Assembly (NCBI RefSeq): GCF_001602525.1 | Contig: NZ_LSYT01000001.1 | Coordinates: 868,001 to 932,000 of the forward strand | From: Flavobacterium chilense | GTDB lineage: Bacteria > Bacteroidota > Bacteroidia > Flavobacteriales > Flavobacteriaceae | Length of the DNA stretch: 64,000 nt | Reading direction: 5' to 3' | Shown here: piece by piece, positions 41,746 through 51,301 of the stretch | How positions within the stretch are numbered: the stretch's first letter is position 1 | Layout: every line of letters starts with the position of its first letter | Notes under the pieces: generated by a model | What the model saw: the letters and a program-made list of their open reading frames with translations, nothing else | What the model was told of the DNA's origin: nothing | Database searches by the model: none | Translations under genes and position numbers: made by a program

Positions 41746-44145
41746 TTAGAATTTATATGTTAAACCAACTCTAAAGTTAATTGGCTGTTCTGTTTGCCAG
41801 TAATAGGCTTTAAGATATTCATTGTAAGAACCACTATAAAGGTATTCGTTTAAGATATTGAATACATTTGCCGTAATTTTAAACTTCTTAGTATCATAAG
41901 ACAAACCTCCATCCAGTTTAAAATAATTAGGAAGTTTCTCAAGACCTACACCCCAGTTATCGGTTTGGCGTCCTGCAAGATAAGTTCCTCCAATAGAAGC
42001 CCCAAAACCTTTAAATGTACCGTTTTGAATACTGTAATTTAACCATGCATTTGCAGTATGTTTTGCATATCCCGGAACAATACTTCCCTGAGCAATACTT
42101 GGCGTATTGGATAAAAGCACTATCGATTCAGTAAAAGCATAATTAGCAATCACATTAAAACCATCCAAAATTTTTCCTCTCAAATCAAATTCAGCTCCCC
42201 TTGCTCTTTTTTCACCCAAAACCACACTATACATTTCTCCCGGTTTATTTGAGGGATCAGATGTAAGTTCGTTTTGTTTTAAAATGCTGTAAGCAGATAA
42301 TGTTGTGCTCCAGGTTCCGTCAAACCAGTCTTTTTTAATACCAAATTCCGTATTATTCCCTGTAAGAGGTTTTACTTTATCTCCGCTTTTTATAATTCCG
42401 GCTTGCGGAATAAAAGCCTGATCATACAATCCATAAACAGCTAAACTTTCTGTTACAGAAAAACTTAAACCGGCACGAGGTGTAATATGAGTGTCAGAAA
42501 TTGGGTCGCCACCCCAGCTTGCCTGTTTAATCCAGGTGTATCTTGCAGCTAGAGTAAGTCTTAATTTATTTTCCAGAAAGCCAAGTTCATCCTGAACATA
42601 TCCCGAAGCATAATCTGTATTTATTAAACCACCGGCAGCTTTCGCTCTTACTGAAAGCGGTGTAGTATGATCAAAATTAGGGAATCCATTAGACGGAGTA
42701 CCATAATTTGGGTTTAGTAAATTAAACGGATTGACTTTGGTATCAAGATCATGTGATTGTCCCCAATCAGCCATATAATCTTTACTTCCTAAATCTACTC
42801 CGGTTAGTATTTTATGAGTAACGCCACCTGTATTGAATTTCCCGTTCAAAAATATCTGACCTAAATACATATTACTTTCTGCATCCCAAATACCAACATT
42901 TCTAATCAGTTCATTTTTTGCAAGATCTGCAGTTGGCCCAACAGAACTTGGCCATGAACTATAACCTTGTTGTATGTATTTAAAATAAGAAGTCTGCGCA
43001 GTCAGCTTCCATTTATCGTCAAACTTATGCTCAAACATTAAATAACCACTGTGATCCTGAATATTAGTATCAGGTAATCCTGGTTGCGTCATCGTAAATC
43101 CAACAGGTAAAGTTGCATATCCGTCAGATCCCGGACCAAACACATAGTACGAACCAATCTCTGTCATATTTGCATACTGAAAATTATATTCAGCTGTAAA
43201 TTTTGTTTTATCATCTACCTGATACGTAATCACCGGATCAATTACATAACGATCATTGTGTTCAAACGGACGATGAGAACCTTTTTTTTGCGCTGCTGCA
43301 TTAAAACGATACAATAATTTTCCTTTTTTATCCAATTTTCCGTCAAGATCAACACTCGCTCGGTAAAAATCATAACTTCCTGCCATTACGGTAGCCTCAC
43401 CTTTAGTAATTCCGGTTGGCTTTTTAGTTACCACATTATAAAGTCCGCTTGGATCGCCACTCGAAAGCATAAATCCTGCAGGACCTTTTACGAATTCGAT
43501 ATGGTCAACAAAACTCATATCTTCTGTAAGTGGTCCCCAAAAAGAAGAAACAACATTAAATCCGTTACGGAAAGCCTGAATTTGAGATCCACGCATTGTA
43601 ATGTTTGTGTACAAATCTCCCCAGTGCTCTAAACGTACGGCACCGCTCACATTACGAATAACTCCGTCACTCATACTGATAATTTGCTGGTCTTTTAAAG
43701 TTTGTCCGCTTACAATTTGAATGTTTTGAGGAATTTCAAGTACAGGAGTCTGAAGACGTAATGACAATGAAGGTTTATCCTGCTTGTACTTATTCTTCGT
43801 AATTACAACTTCATCAAGATCTTCCTGACTTTCAGAAAGCATAAAATTTTTAATCGTTGTTTGTTTAGCATTTACTGTAATCTGATCTTCGATTGCATGT
43901 ATGCCTACAGCACGAATGCTAATCGTATAAGCAGCAGGTCTGACGTTTTTAATTTCGTATTGTCCGTGCTCATTCGTAACGGCTGTATATTTTGTTCCTT
44001 TAAGAACAACAGAAACATTTTCTGCCGGTACATTTCCGTTTAAAGAAACTTTTCCGGTTACTTTTCCCAGCTCCTGACCTATCATGGATAACGAGGTCAA
44101 AAACATCAGGCAAAATAGAACTTTTCTAATAATTGTGATATTCAT
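41746..44145 (-). CDS. TonB-dependent siderophore receptor
   Basis: 799 aa from the ATG read from 44145, which starts the signal peptide (MNITIIRKVLFCLMFLTSLS, ending MIGQ). The open frame runs nine codons further upstream (44172) but adds only charged residues. CarboxypepD_reg-like domain about 25-110 (GKVTGKVSLNGNVPAENVSV). The plug contains EIPQNIQIVSGQTLKDQQ, SGAVRLEHWGDLYTNITMRG and IEFVKGPAGFMLSSGDPSG. The barrel ends INFRVGLTYKF. SSGDPSGLYNVVTKKP is typical of ferrichrome/pyoverdine-type receptors. A second siderophore receptor of different sequence is at 4057-6468. Divergent from a thiolase gene to which it has no obvious link. Confidence 0.92.
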   Translation of the reverse strand: MNITIIRKVLFCLMFLTSLSMIGQELGKVTGKVSLNGNVPAENVSVVLKGTKYTAVTNEHGQYEIKNVRPAAYTISIRAVGIHAIEDQITVNAKQTTIKNFMLSESQEDLDEVVITKNKYKQDKPSLSLRLQTPVLEIPQNIQIVSGQTLKDQQIISMSDGVIRNVSGAVRLEHWGDLYTNITMRGSQIQAFRNGFNVVSSFWGPLTEDMSFVDHIEFVKGPAGFMLSSGDPSGLYNVVTKKPTGITKGEATVMAGSYDFYRASVDLDGKLDKKGKLLYRFNAAAQKKGSHRPFEHNDRYVIDPVITYQVDDKTKFTAEYNFQYANMTEIGSYYVFGPGSDGYATLPVGFTMTQPGLPDTNIQDHSGYLMFEHKFDDKWKLTAQTSYFKYIQQGYSSWPSSVGPTADLAKNELIRNVGIWDAESNMYLGQIFLNGKFNTGGVTHKILTGVDLGSKDYMADWGQSHDLDTKVNPFNLLNPNYGTPSNGFPNFDHTTPLSVRAKAAGGLINTDYASGYVQDELGFLENKLRLTLAARYTWIKQASWGGDPISDTHITPRAGLSFSVTESLAVYGLYDQAFIPQAGIIKSGDKVKPLTGNNTEFGIKKDWFDGTWSTTLSAYSILKQNELTSDPSNKPGEMYSVVLGEKRARGAEFDLRGKILDGFNVIANYAFTESIVLLSNTPSIAQGSIVPGYAKHTANAWLNYSIQNGTFKGFGASIGGTYLAGRQTDNWGVGLEKLPNYFKLDGGLSYDTKKFKITANVFNILNEYLYSGSYNEYLKAYYWQTEQPINFRVGLTYKF

Positions 44146-44346
44146 TTTAATTGGTTTTGATTTCGCACGCAAAAGTAAAAGCTAAATATCTGTTATCCAA
44201 ATTATTTTTAATCAATCTAAATAAATATAATTGTAAAAAACAAATCCTAATCCTAATCGCACAAAAACTAAAACAATATGTCACACAAAACATTAAATAA
44301 TAAATAACTCTGCTTATCTTTAATCTGCAAAACAAAAAATCCTGCT

Positions 44347-45627
44347 ATGAACAATACCTCCACCACTAGAAAAGTTGCCATTGTTGGCTATAATAGAATT
44401 CCGTTTGCACGCGCCAATACAGCTTACGCCGAAGTTGGAAACCAGGAAATGATGACTGCTGCACTCAATGGTCTTATTGATAAATACCATTTACAGGGAA
44501 AATTATTAGGCGAAGTTGCCGGAGGTGCAGTAATCAAACATACTTACGACAATAATCTAATCAGAGAATGTGTAATGAAAACGTCACTTGATCCTGCAAC
44601 TCCTGCTTGTGATTTGCAACAAGCCTGCGATACCGGAATCGAAAGTGCCATTTATATTGCTAATAAAATTGCGTTGGGTCAAATAGATTCAGGAATTGCC
44701 GGAGGTGTAGATTCTATTAGTGATATGCCAATTGCGGTAAGCGAAAAACTGAGAAAGATTTTACTCAATGCCAGAAAAGCAAAATCATTAGGAGAAAAAA
44801 TCAGGTTGTTTTTACAACTTCGTCCAAAAGATTTATCGCCTTTGGTCCCTAAAAATGAAGAACCGCAAACCGGACTTTCGATGGGTGGTCATACCGAAAT
44901 TACCGCCAAACACTATAAAATTTCAAGAGAAGATCAGGATAATTTAGCCCTTAATAGTCATTTAAAGATGGCTAAAGCCTATGATGAAGGCTTTTTTGAC
45001 GATATGATTACGCCTTTTAACGGATTAGAAAAAGACAATAATCTAAGAAAAGACAGTACCATTGAAAAATTATCTCAATTAAAACCCGCTTTTGATAAAG
45101 TAAACGGAACATTGACCGCCGGAAATTCTACACCGCTAACAGATGGTGCCTCTTGTATTCTTTTAGCCAGTGAAGAATGGGCTGCAGCACAAGGGTTGCC
45201 TGTTTTGGCTTACATTACTTTTGCTGAAATTGCTGCCATTGAATATGTCAAAAATCAGCAAAATCTTTTATTAGCTCCTTTATTTGCTGCCAGCAGAATG
45301 CTCGACAAAGCCGGATTGACTTTACAGGATTTTGATTATTATGAAATTCACGAAGCTTTTGCCGCACAAGTTTTGGCTACTTTAAAAATTTGGGAAAGTC
45401 CTGAATTAAGCGCTCAATTAGGCTTAAAAAAATCTCTTGGAGCTATTGACAGAACAAAGCTTAATGTAAAAGGAAGCAGCCTTGCTGCCGCACATCCTTT
45501 TGCCGCAACCGGAGGCCGAATCATTGGTGTTATGGCAAAACTATTAAACGAAAAAGGTTCCGGAAGAGGTTTTATCTCTATTTGTGCTGCAGGAGGACAA
45601 GGTGTTACTATGATTATTGAGAAGTAA
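44347..45627 (+). CDS. acetyl-CoA C-acyltransferase (thiolase, FadI-like)
   Basis: 426 aa. Catalyses thiolytic cleavage of 3-ketoacyl-CoA or the reverse condensation. The nucleophile is C94 (QQACDTGIES), then GGHTEITAKHYKISREDQD, EIHEAFAAQVLATL (the H-E-A-F-A form seen in trifunctional-enzyme beta subunits, where degradative thiolases have N-E-A-F-A), the general-base histidine in AAAHPFAATGGRI and the second cysteine in SICAAGGQG. The usual G-H-P-x-G-A-T-G is A-H-P-F-A-A-T-G, a mild divergence. No hydratase/dehydrogenase subunit is adjacent, so it acts with partners encoded elsewhere. Cytoplasmic. Confidence 0.92.
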   Translation: MNNTSTTRKVAIVGYNRIPFARANTAYAEVGNQEMMTAALNGLIDKYHLQGKLLGEVAGGAVIKHTYDNNLIRECVMKTSLDPATPACDLQQACDTGIESAIYIANKIALGQIDSGIAGGVDSISDMPIAVSEKLRKILLNARKAKSLGEKIRLFLQLRPKDLSPLVPKNEEPQTGLSMGGHTEITAKHYKISREDQDNLALNSHLKMAKAYDEGFFDDMITPFNGLEKDNNLRKDSTIEKLSQLKPAFDKVNGTLTAGNSTPLTDGASCILLASEEWAAAQGLPVLAYITFAEIAAIEYVKNQQNLLLAPLFAASRMLDKAGLTLQDFDYYEIHEAFAAQVLATLKIWESPELSAQLGLKKSLGAIDRTKLNVKGSSLAAAHPFAATGGRIIGVMAKLLNEKGSGRGFISICAAGGQGVTMIIEK

Positions 45628-45650
45628 TAAAGTAGATTTCTTTTTTTTAG

Positions 45651-45710
45651 CCACGAATTTTCACCAATCATTTTTAAACTTTTGTGACTAAAAATTAGTG
45701 TAATTCGTGT
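45651..45710. repeat. imperfect inverted repeat, REP-like
   Basis: ccacgaattttcaccaat (45651-45668) is an imperfect complement of attagtgtaattcgtgt (45694-45710). As I recall, variants of ccacgaatt...aattcgtg are widespread between flavobacterial genes. No coding sequence. Confidence 0.6.
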
Positions 45711-45737
45711 TGAACAATCTTTTTTTAAAACAATTTA

Positions 45738-45781
45738 AAACCCAACAATCTTCAATCCTAAGGATAAAGTATGTTGGGTTT
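45738..45781. terminator. bidirectional terminator
   Basis: aaacccaaca (45738-45747) pairs with tgttgggttt (45772-45781), and a small inner hairpin (atccta/aggata) sits in the loop. It separates the convergent thiolase and azoreductase genes. Confidence 0.82.
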
Positions 45782-45821
45782 ATGCATACGAAAATGTTCA
45801 ACTATCGTATTATTTTTCAAT

Positions 45822-46433
45822 TTAGAAAGCAAATTCTTCGACCGCAGCCAAAGCATTTGGTAAAGCACTATCAGCAAAATCAGGGATAGCAGTTCCTTCT
45901 ACCCGAAAAGTAGTCACATCGGTAATTCCTAAAAACCCAAGAACAACACGCAAGTACGGCTCTGCAAAATCATAACTTTTGTACGGCCCCTCAGAGAATA
46001 CAGCTCCTGAAGCAACCGATAAATAAACTTTTTTACCGCTTATTAAACCTTTTGGCCCATTCTCATCGTAACTAAAAGTTTTACCCGCTCTGGCAACCTG
46101 ATCAATCCATCCTTTTAATAATGCAGGAATTCCAAAATTATAGATTGGAACACCAATAACAATAATATCGGCTTCTAATAAATCCTGTATGGCATCATCA
46201 GAAAGCTTAATAGATTCCAGCTGGTTTTCAGAATGTGTTTCTGCAGGTGTATAAAATGCATTAAGCTGTAATTCATCAAGATAAGGTAATGGTGTTTTAG
46301 AAAGATCAAAAGTTTGTACCTCGCTTTGTGGATATTCTTTTGCAAGTTTTTCCAGAACGGCATTCGATAATTTATTGCTAAATGAAGCATCTCCTTTGAC
46401 GCTTGTTACTATATTCAGAATCTTTTTACTCAT
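45822..46433 (-). CDS. azoR: FMN-dependent NADH-azoreductase / quinone reductase
   Basis: 203 aa, matching the 201-aa Escherichia coli AzoR in length and layout. A flavodoxin-like fold: phosphate loop near NIVTSVKGDASFSNKL, FMN-contacting PIYNFGIPALLKGWIDQVAR and GKTF, then KVYLSVASGAVFSEGP. It reduces quinones and azo compounds with two electrons, protecting against electrophilic stress. It is divergent from an HxlR regulator, with a perfect 38-bp palindrome and back-to-back -7 boxes between them. In Bacillus the HxlR-type repressor YodB controls an azoreductase in the same way, so the regulation can be inferred with fair confidence. Confidence 0.9.
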   Translation of the reverse strand: MSKKILNIVTSVKGDASFSNKLSNAVLEKLAKEYPQSEVQTFDLSKTPLPYLDELQLNAFYTPAETHSENQLESIKLSDDAIQDLLEADIIVIGVPIYNFGIPALLKGWIDQVARAGKTFSYDENGPKGLISGKKVYLSVASGAVFSEGPYKSYDFAEPYLRVVLGFLGITDVTTFRVEGTAIPDFADSALPNALAAVEEFAF

Positions 46434-46459
46434 ACTTAGTATAATTTTGTTTTGTGATA

Positions 46460-46530
46460 CAAACTTATCTACATTTGCTATCTCTTTTATAGTACTATCC
46501 TCAAGGATAGCGCTATCCTTGAGGATAGTA
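46460..46530. promoter_or_regulatory. divergent azoR/hxlR promoters with a 38-bp perfect palindromic operator
   Basis: Leftward -7: TAAGTTTG at 46467-46460. Rightward promoter: TTG at 46447-46449, N20, TACATTTG at 46470-46477. The palindrome 46493-46530 is perfect over 38 bp and consists of two 14-bp dyads (TATCCTCAAGGATA at 46497-46510 and TATCCTTGAGGATA at 46515-46528) around GCGC. It would lie over the hxlR start region and next to the -33 region of azoR. Best explained as a double HxlR dimer site. Confidence 0.75.
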
Positions 46531-46541
46531 ACATCATAAAC

Positions 46542-46913
46542 ATGAAAACAAAGAGCGAAATAACAAAAGAAATGGACTGTCAGCCAGAGGAGTGTCTTGC
46601 AGCATTATTACCGGTAAGAGATGCCCTGGAAGTTTTAAGTGGCAGATGGAAATTGCCTATTTTGATTGCATTATCAAACAGACCTAAACGATTTAAGGAA
46701 ATTTCTAAAGATATAAACGGAATTACGGACAAAATGCTTTCGAAAGAGCTTAAAGATCTGGAAATAAATAAACTCGTTACCAGAACAGTATATGATACAT
46801 TTCCTCCAACTGTAGAATATGCAAGAACAGAACACAGCCACACTTTATACAATGTTATTGGAGCATTGAATGAATGGGGAACTTTGCACAGAAAAGAAAT
46901 TATTGGACATTAG
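46542..46913 (+). CDS. HxlR-family regulator, YodB-like
   Basis: 123 aa. Cysteines at positions 13 and 18 (MDCQPEECLAALLPV) are followed by VLSGRWKLPILIALSNRPKR. The recognition part is FKEISKDINGITDKMLSKEL, and the wing includes FPPTVEYARTEHS. The family senses quinones or thiol oxidation through an N-terminal cysteine, which is in place. It shares the 38-bp palindrome with azoR and most likely represses both genes. It differs from the HxlR at 35922, and the two operators differ too. A terminator follows at 46931. Confidence 0.93.
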   Translation: MKTKSEITKEMDCQPEECLAALLPVRDALEVLSGRWKLPILIALSNRPKRFKEISKDINGITDKMLSKELKDLEINKLVTRTVYDTFPPTVEYARTEHSHTLYNVIGALNEWGTLHRKEIIGH

Positions 46914-46930
46914 ATCCTCTAACAAAATCT

Positions 46931-46970
46931 AAACCCGACAAGTTTTAAAAACCTGTCGGGTTTATTTTTT
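46931..46970 (+). terminator. rho-independent terminator
   Basis: aaacccgaca (46931-46940) pairs with tgtcgggttt (46954-46963), then attttttt. It ends the hxlR transcript. Confidence 0.9.
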
Positions 46971-47070
46971 TATAAAGTGAGAAACAAAACTGTAACAAAA
47001 TCAAAAAAATAGTCTCTATAGATAAAAAACCATTATTCAATCAAACCTGATGTAACTTAATCTTTTTATT

Positions 47071-48174
47071 ATGAGAACCTTAAAACTCGTTACTTTACTA
47101 ATTTTTACTTTCATTTCATTTTCGAAATTAAAAGCTCAAACCAATCAAAATGACAGTATAAAACTCGATTATACGAAAATTTATTCTCTTGCCTTAGATG
47201 GAAATCCCAGACTGGCTTTGCCATTACTGGAAGTTGATCCAACTAAAAAAATAGCTAAAAAGGACTTAAAATTCAAAACTGATTTCGAAAACCGATTTAA
47301 ATTTGAAGAAGATAAAAGTGATTTTTTAGAAACCCGAAAATCTAAAATAGATGAATTATTAAAGATTTACAGAGATTACTGGAGATTTTCTTTCTTGAAT
47401 AAAGAAAAGAAAACCGATACACTCATCATGAAAAATGTTTCTAATTTTCTTAAAACAAACTTTCCTCCGGCAAAAAACTTAACATTAAATGCAGACAGTA
47501 TCAATATCTATCAAAAAAAATACATTTCTGATTTAGGATATCATACTACAGGATTTGGAAAAACAGGAGGTTTATATGATTTATTAGTCTGGAAAACAGA
47601 AAAAGATACTATTTATAACCTCAATTATGATGGTAAGGAAACTCCGGTAAAAGTATTTTTTATGGATGATTTTGTAACGCTGGGCTGGAGCGAATATGCT
47701 ACTTTAGGACGTTATTATCCTGCCGGATGGGCAACAAAAGAAGCGTTATTTTGTGTAAAAAAATCATATGATTTAAAGTCAGAAGCTTTTAGAGTTAGTT
47801 ATATTGGACATGAAGGCAGACATTTTGCTGACTACAAATTATTTCCAAATTTAAAAGGTGTTGGCTCTGCCGATTTAGAATACAGAGGAAAATTGACTGA
47901 GTTATCTCTATACTCTCAGGACGGCTTATACAAAAGATTACAGTTTTTTATTAATAATGGCAATTACGATAGCGAAAATGGGCATTCAATCGCCGCTTTT
48001 TGTGTCATAAGAGATTTATCACGCTACTTATTTCATAATGATTACGAAAAAGATTTAGAAAAGTGGAAATCAATTCCGTCGAAAAAAATAAACAAAGCTG
48101 CTGCTAAACTTCTCGAAGAAAACACAAAATCTTTGCAGAAAATTCCCAATGTAGAAAAGTTTATCAAGCAGTAA
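47071..48174 (+). CDS. secreted protein with HEGRH motif, putative zinc metallopeptidase
   Basis: 367 aa. Signal peptide about 1-23 (FISFSKLKAQ). The middle part has H247-E-G-R-H251 within SYIGHEGRHFADYKLF, followed by GSADLEYRGKLTELSLY. This is the arrangement of a gluzincin-type zincin helix (HExxH) with acidic residues about 20 residues later. I do not recognise the family by name. The N-terminal 100 residues are charged and helical. Exported to the periplasm or beyond. It stands as a single gene between two terminators, with no obvious partner. Protease activity is inferred from the motif only; HExxH can occur by chance, but the rest of the helix and a downstream glutamate support it. Confidence 0.7.
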   Translation: MRTLKLVTLLIFTFISFSKLKAQTNQNDSIKLDYTKIYSLALDGNPRLALPLLEVDPTKKIAKKDLKFKTDFENRFKFEEDKSDFLETRKSKIDELLKIYRDYWRFSFLNKEKKTDTLIMKNVSNFLKTNFPPAKNLTLNADSINIYQKKYISDLGYHTTGFGKTGGLYDLLVWKTEKDTIYNLNYDGKETPVKVFFMDDFVTLGWSEYATLGRYYPAGWATKEALFCVKKSYDLKSEAFRVSYIGHEGRHFADYKLFPNLKGVGSADLEYRGKLTELSLYSQDGLYKRLQFFINNGNYDSENGHSIAAFCVIRDLSRYLFHNDYEKDLEKWKSIPSKKINKAAAKLLEENTKSLQKIPNVEKFIKQ

Positions 48175-48360
48175 TCAGATTTTTTTCTCTTCAATTCAGA
48201 CAAAACATACAGTTACAGAACACATCAAATCCTTATCAGATGTAATCACTGTACTATACAGATTGGGGAATTTACATCTTAATGAAATTATTGGTTATGA
48301 GATAATTATAAAGAAAACTTATATTTGATTACCCAAATTATAAATTCATTCTTAATAATT

Positions 48361-51282
48361 ATGAAAAAAAATCTACTTTCCAATTTTCGAAAAAGGCGAC
48401 AGTTTGTGTATTTATGCTCTGCTTTCTTTTTACTGGTTTCCTGGCAGGCCAATTGTCAATATATTACACAAAATGTAGCTCCCACAGCAGTAATCAAAGA
48501 AGGATTAGCCCTGGAACAATCTTCTGACGGACGTATATTTATTGCTGAAAGAGCCGGTATTGTAAAAGTATTTCAGAATAATACTGTCTCAACTGTTTTT
48601 ACAGTAAACACTATTACAGATAAGGAACAAGGATTACTGGGACTAACTTTACATCCTGATTTTGCCACAAATGGTTACATTTATGTGTTTTATGCAATTA
48701 ATGAAAACGTAATCAGACATCGCATTGAAAGAATTAAAATAGACAATGCTAATCAGGTGATAAGCAGACAGGAAATTTTATTACTGGAACCTATTGGAGA
48801 TGGCTTTCATAATGGCGGTGATCTTAAATTCTTTAACGGATTTCTGTATGTTACCGTTGGTGATAGTCAATTAAATACAAATGCTCAGAATCTTGATACT
48901 TACAAAGGAAAAATCCTTCGTCTTACCGAGGATGGGCAACCCGCTCCCGGAAATCCTTTTTACGGAAGCGGGTCTCTACAAAGACAAAGTATCTGGGTAT
49001 ATGGTTTTAGAAATCCCTGGAGATTAGTAGCCAATCCAAAAGCCAATAAATTATTTGTGCTGGATGTTGGAACTTCCTGGGAAGAAATTAATGAAATCAG
49101 CAATCCGGTAATTCGTAATTATGCCTGGGGGCATCCGCAGGGAGGTGACGGTAAACAAACCGAAATCAATTTATTTACCAATCCTATCTTTACTTATGCC
49201 ACAGGAAGTATTGGAAACGCTTTAACAAATGGTGTTTTGTACAACCCTACTACACCGCGTTATCCAAATCTTGAAAATAAATTTATCATTAAAGATTATG
49301 TGAGAAACGAAATCCGTTATTTCGACCCGAATGTTACAGATCCGGTTTCTACCGAATTTTATTCCGCTCCCCAACAACAAGCACTCGGAATGATGTTAGG
49401 CAACGATGGTTATATTTATTATTGTGCTTACGGAAACAATGGCGCTTTAATCAAACTTGATTATATTACAACTGCTGCACCTACTATCGTAAATCATCCT
49501 TTATCACAATCCATTATGCAAACTACTCCTGCAACTTTTACAGTTTCAGCAAGTGGTGTGGGACTCACCTATCAATGGCAATTTAATAATACAGATATTC
49601 CCGGAGCGAATGCAGCCACTTACACGATTTCGAATGTAACAAATGTAAATGCAGGAGCTTACAGAGTTATTGTAACCAATACTGCCGGAAATGCGACAAG
49701 TAATGCGGCAACTCTTACCGTAACTCCTTTTAATAATACACCAACAGTAAGTATCGTATCTCCGTTACCAACACTAAAATGGAATGCGGATGATCTCGTT
49801 CACTTTGAAGCAACAGCAACAGACATTGAAGATGGTGTAATGCCTGCCAGTGCTTATTCCTGGAATATTGATCTTTTTCATGAAGATGTTCCCGGAGCCG
49901 GACATTCACATCCGGGAGCAAGTCCTCAAGGCGTAAAATTTGGAGATTTTACTGCATCAAATCAGGGTGAAAAAACACCAAATGTGTGGTATCGATTTAC
50001 TGTAAAAGTAACGGATAGTAATGGTTTAACAGGTTCTGCTTTTGTTGACATTAAACCTAATTTAGTTGATGTGACTGTAACAAGTACTCCTGCTCTATTA
50101 GCTTTAGAATTTAATCAAAAACCAGTTACAGCGCCTTCAACAAAACAAGTTGTTGCAAATGCTGCTGTACAAACCTTAAATGCACCTACTCCACAATATG
50201 TTGGCAATATCAGGTATGATTTTGATCATTGGAATCATGGCGGAGCAGTCAATCAGACTTTTAAAGCCCCTGCAACAGGAACTGTAACTTATACGGCAGT
50301 TTATACCGCAACAACACTTCCTAATGCACCTTACTTAGGCCTTGTGGCACAAATTCCGGGAGTAATAGAAGCCGAAAATTATGATGTTGGTCCCGGAGCT
50401 TATTTCGACAGCAATGGCGGTGGTGATACAGCCTACAGACCTGGCGATGGCGTAGGAACTGAAGTTTGTAGTGAAGGCGGATTCAATATTGCCTATGTAG
50501 CCAAAAATGAATGGCTTAAATATACTTCAAGAGTAAATACAACTGGTAATTATAATATCAATTTACGAATTTCATCACCTTACAATACCAGAAAATTACA
50601 TCTTGAAGTTGATGGTGTCAATGTAACCGGAACCGTTAATATTCCTAATACCGGAGGGTTTCAGGCATGGCAAACCGCCACGATTCCTAATGTACCTTTA
50701 ACTCAGGGAACACATGTTATTACTTTATTTTTTGAAGAAGGAGACATCAACATCAATAAAATGGAATTTGTTCTAACGGGAAGCACCACTGCTCCTATTG
50801 CAGATTATGAAGTAAGCCCACAAATGGGATGTTTAAATACCGCTGTTACTTTTACCTCCGTTTCTGTAGGAACAGTTGATAATTATACCTGGAATTTTGG
50901 TGAAGGCGCACAACCTCAAACAGCAACAGGAGTTGGTCCTCATACTGTAATTTATGGTACAGAAGGAACAAAAACTGTTTCATTAACCGTAAGCAATTCA
51001 ATTGGAAATAATACCAAAAACAATTCACCTTTTATGGTACATAACTGTAATCTGGGTATTGAAAATCCAAATGGAGAATCAAATAAAATTACCGTTTTCC
51101 CTAATCCTTCAACCGGAATATTTCATTTATCCAAAGAGTCAGAATGGAGTGTTTATTCGCCTTTAGGAATTAAAATTAAACAAGGAAAAGGAAGTCTAAT
51201 TTCTATTTCGGAACATCCAACAGGAATTTATTTTGTAAAAACCAATCTTACCACTAAAGCAATATCAATTAGTAAACAATAA
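48361..51282 (+). CDS. PQQ-dependent sugar dehydrogenase-like protein with Ig, CBM6, PKD and T9SS sorting domains
   Basis: 973 aa from the ATG at 48361. A TTG 12 codons upstream is open but unnecessary, since MKKNLLSNFRKRRQFVYLCS already starts a signal peptide. Domains in order: six-bladed glucose/sorbosone dehydrogenase propeller (about 35-375: LALEQSSDGRIFIAERAGIV, GDGFHNGGDLKFFNG, VYGFRNPWRL, DVGTSWEEINEI), an Ig-like domain (about 378-455), a cadherin-like domain (about 460-560), CBM6 (about 660-795: VIEAENYDVGPGAY), a PKD domain (about 798-885) and a type A sorting domain at the end (KITVFPNPSTGIFHLS). Secreted by the type IX system. It probably oxidises polysaccharide-derived sugars at the surface; acceptor and substrate are unknown. 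Confidence 0.88.
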   Translation: MKKNLLSNFRKRRQFVYLCSAFFLLVSWQANCQYITQNVAPTAVIKEGLALEQSSDGRIFIAERAGIVKVFQNNTVSTVFTVNTITDKEQGLLGLTLHPDFATNGYIYVFYAINENVIRHRIERIKIDNANQVISRQEILLLEPIGDGFHNGGDLKFFNGFLYVTVGDSQLNTNAQNLDTYKGKILRLTEDGQPAPGNPFYGSGSLQRQSIWVYGFRNPWRLVANPKANKLFVLDVGTSWEEINEISNPVIRNYAWGHPQGGDGKQTEINLFTNPIFTYATGSIGNALTNGVLYNPTTPRYPNLENKFIIKDYVRNEIRYFDPNVTDPVSTEFYSAPQQQALGMMLGNDGYIYYCAYGNNGALIKLDYITTAAPTIVNHPLSQSIMQTTPATFTVSASGVGLTYQWQFNNTDIPGANAATYTISNVTNVNAGAYRVIVTNTAGNATSNAATLTVTPFNNTPTVSIVSPLPTLKWNADDLVHFEATATDIEDGVMPASAYSWNIDLFHEDVPGAGHSHPGASPQGVKFGDFTASNQGEKTPNVWYRFTVKVTDSNGLTGSAFVDIKPNLVDVTVTSTPALLALEFNQKPVTAPSTKQVVANAAVQTLNAPTPQYVGNIRYDFDHWNHGGAVNQTFKAPATGTVTYTAVYTATTLPNAPYLGLVAQIPGVIEAENYDVGPGAYFDSNGGGDTAYRPGDGVGTEVCSEGGFNIAYVAKNEWLKYTSRVNTTGNYNINLRISSPYNTRKLHLEVDGVNVTGTVNIPNTGGFQAWQTATIPNVPLTQGTHVITLFFEEGDININKMEFVLTGSTTAPIADYEVSPQMGCLNTAVTFTSVSVGTVDNYTWNFGEGAQPQTATGVGPHTVIYGTEGTKTVSLTVSNSIGNNTKNNSPFMVHNCNLGIENPNGESNKITVFPNPSTGIFHLSKESEWSVYSPLGIKIKQGKGSLISISEHPTGIYFVKTNLTTKAISISKQ

Positions 51283-51301
51283 AATTGAACTCATTATTCT
51301 A

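Noticed and set aside
45707..45889. 60-codon rightward frame after the thiolase
   Set aside because: It crosses the bidirectional terminator and enters the 3' end of azoR on the opposite strand.
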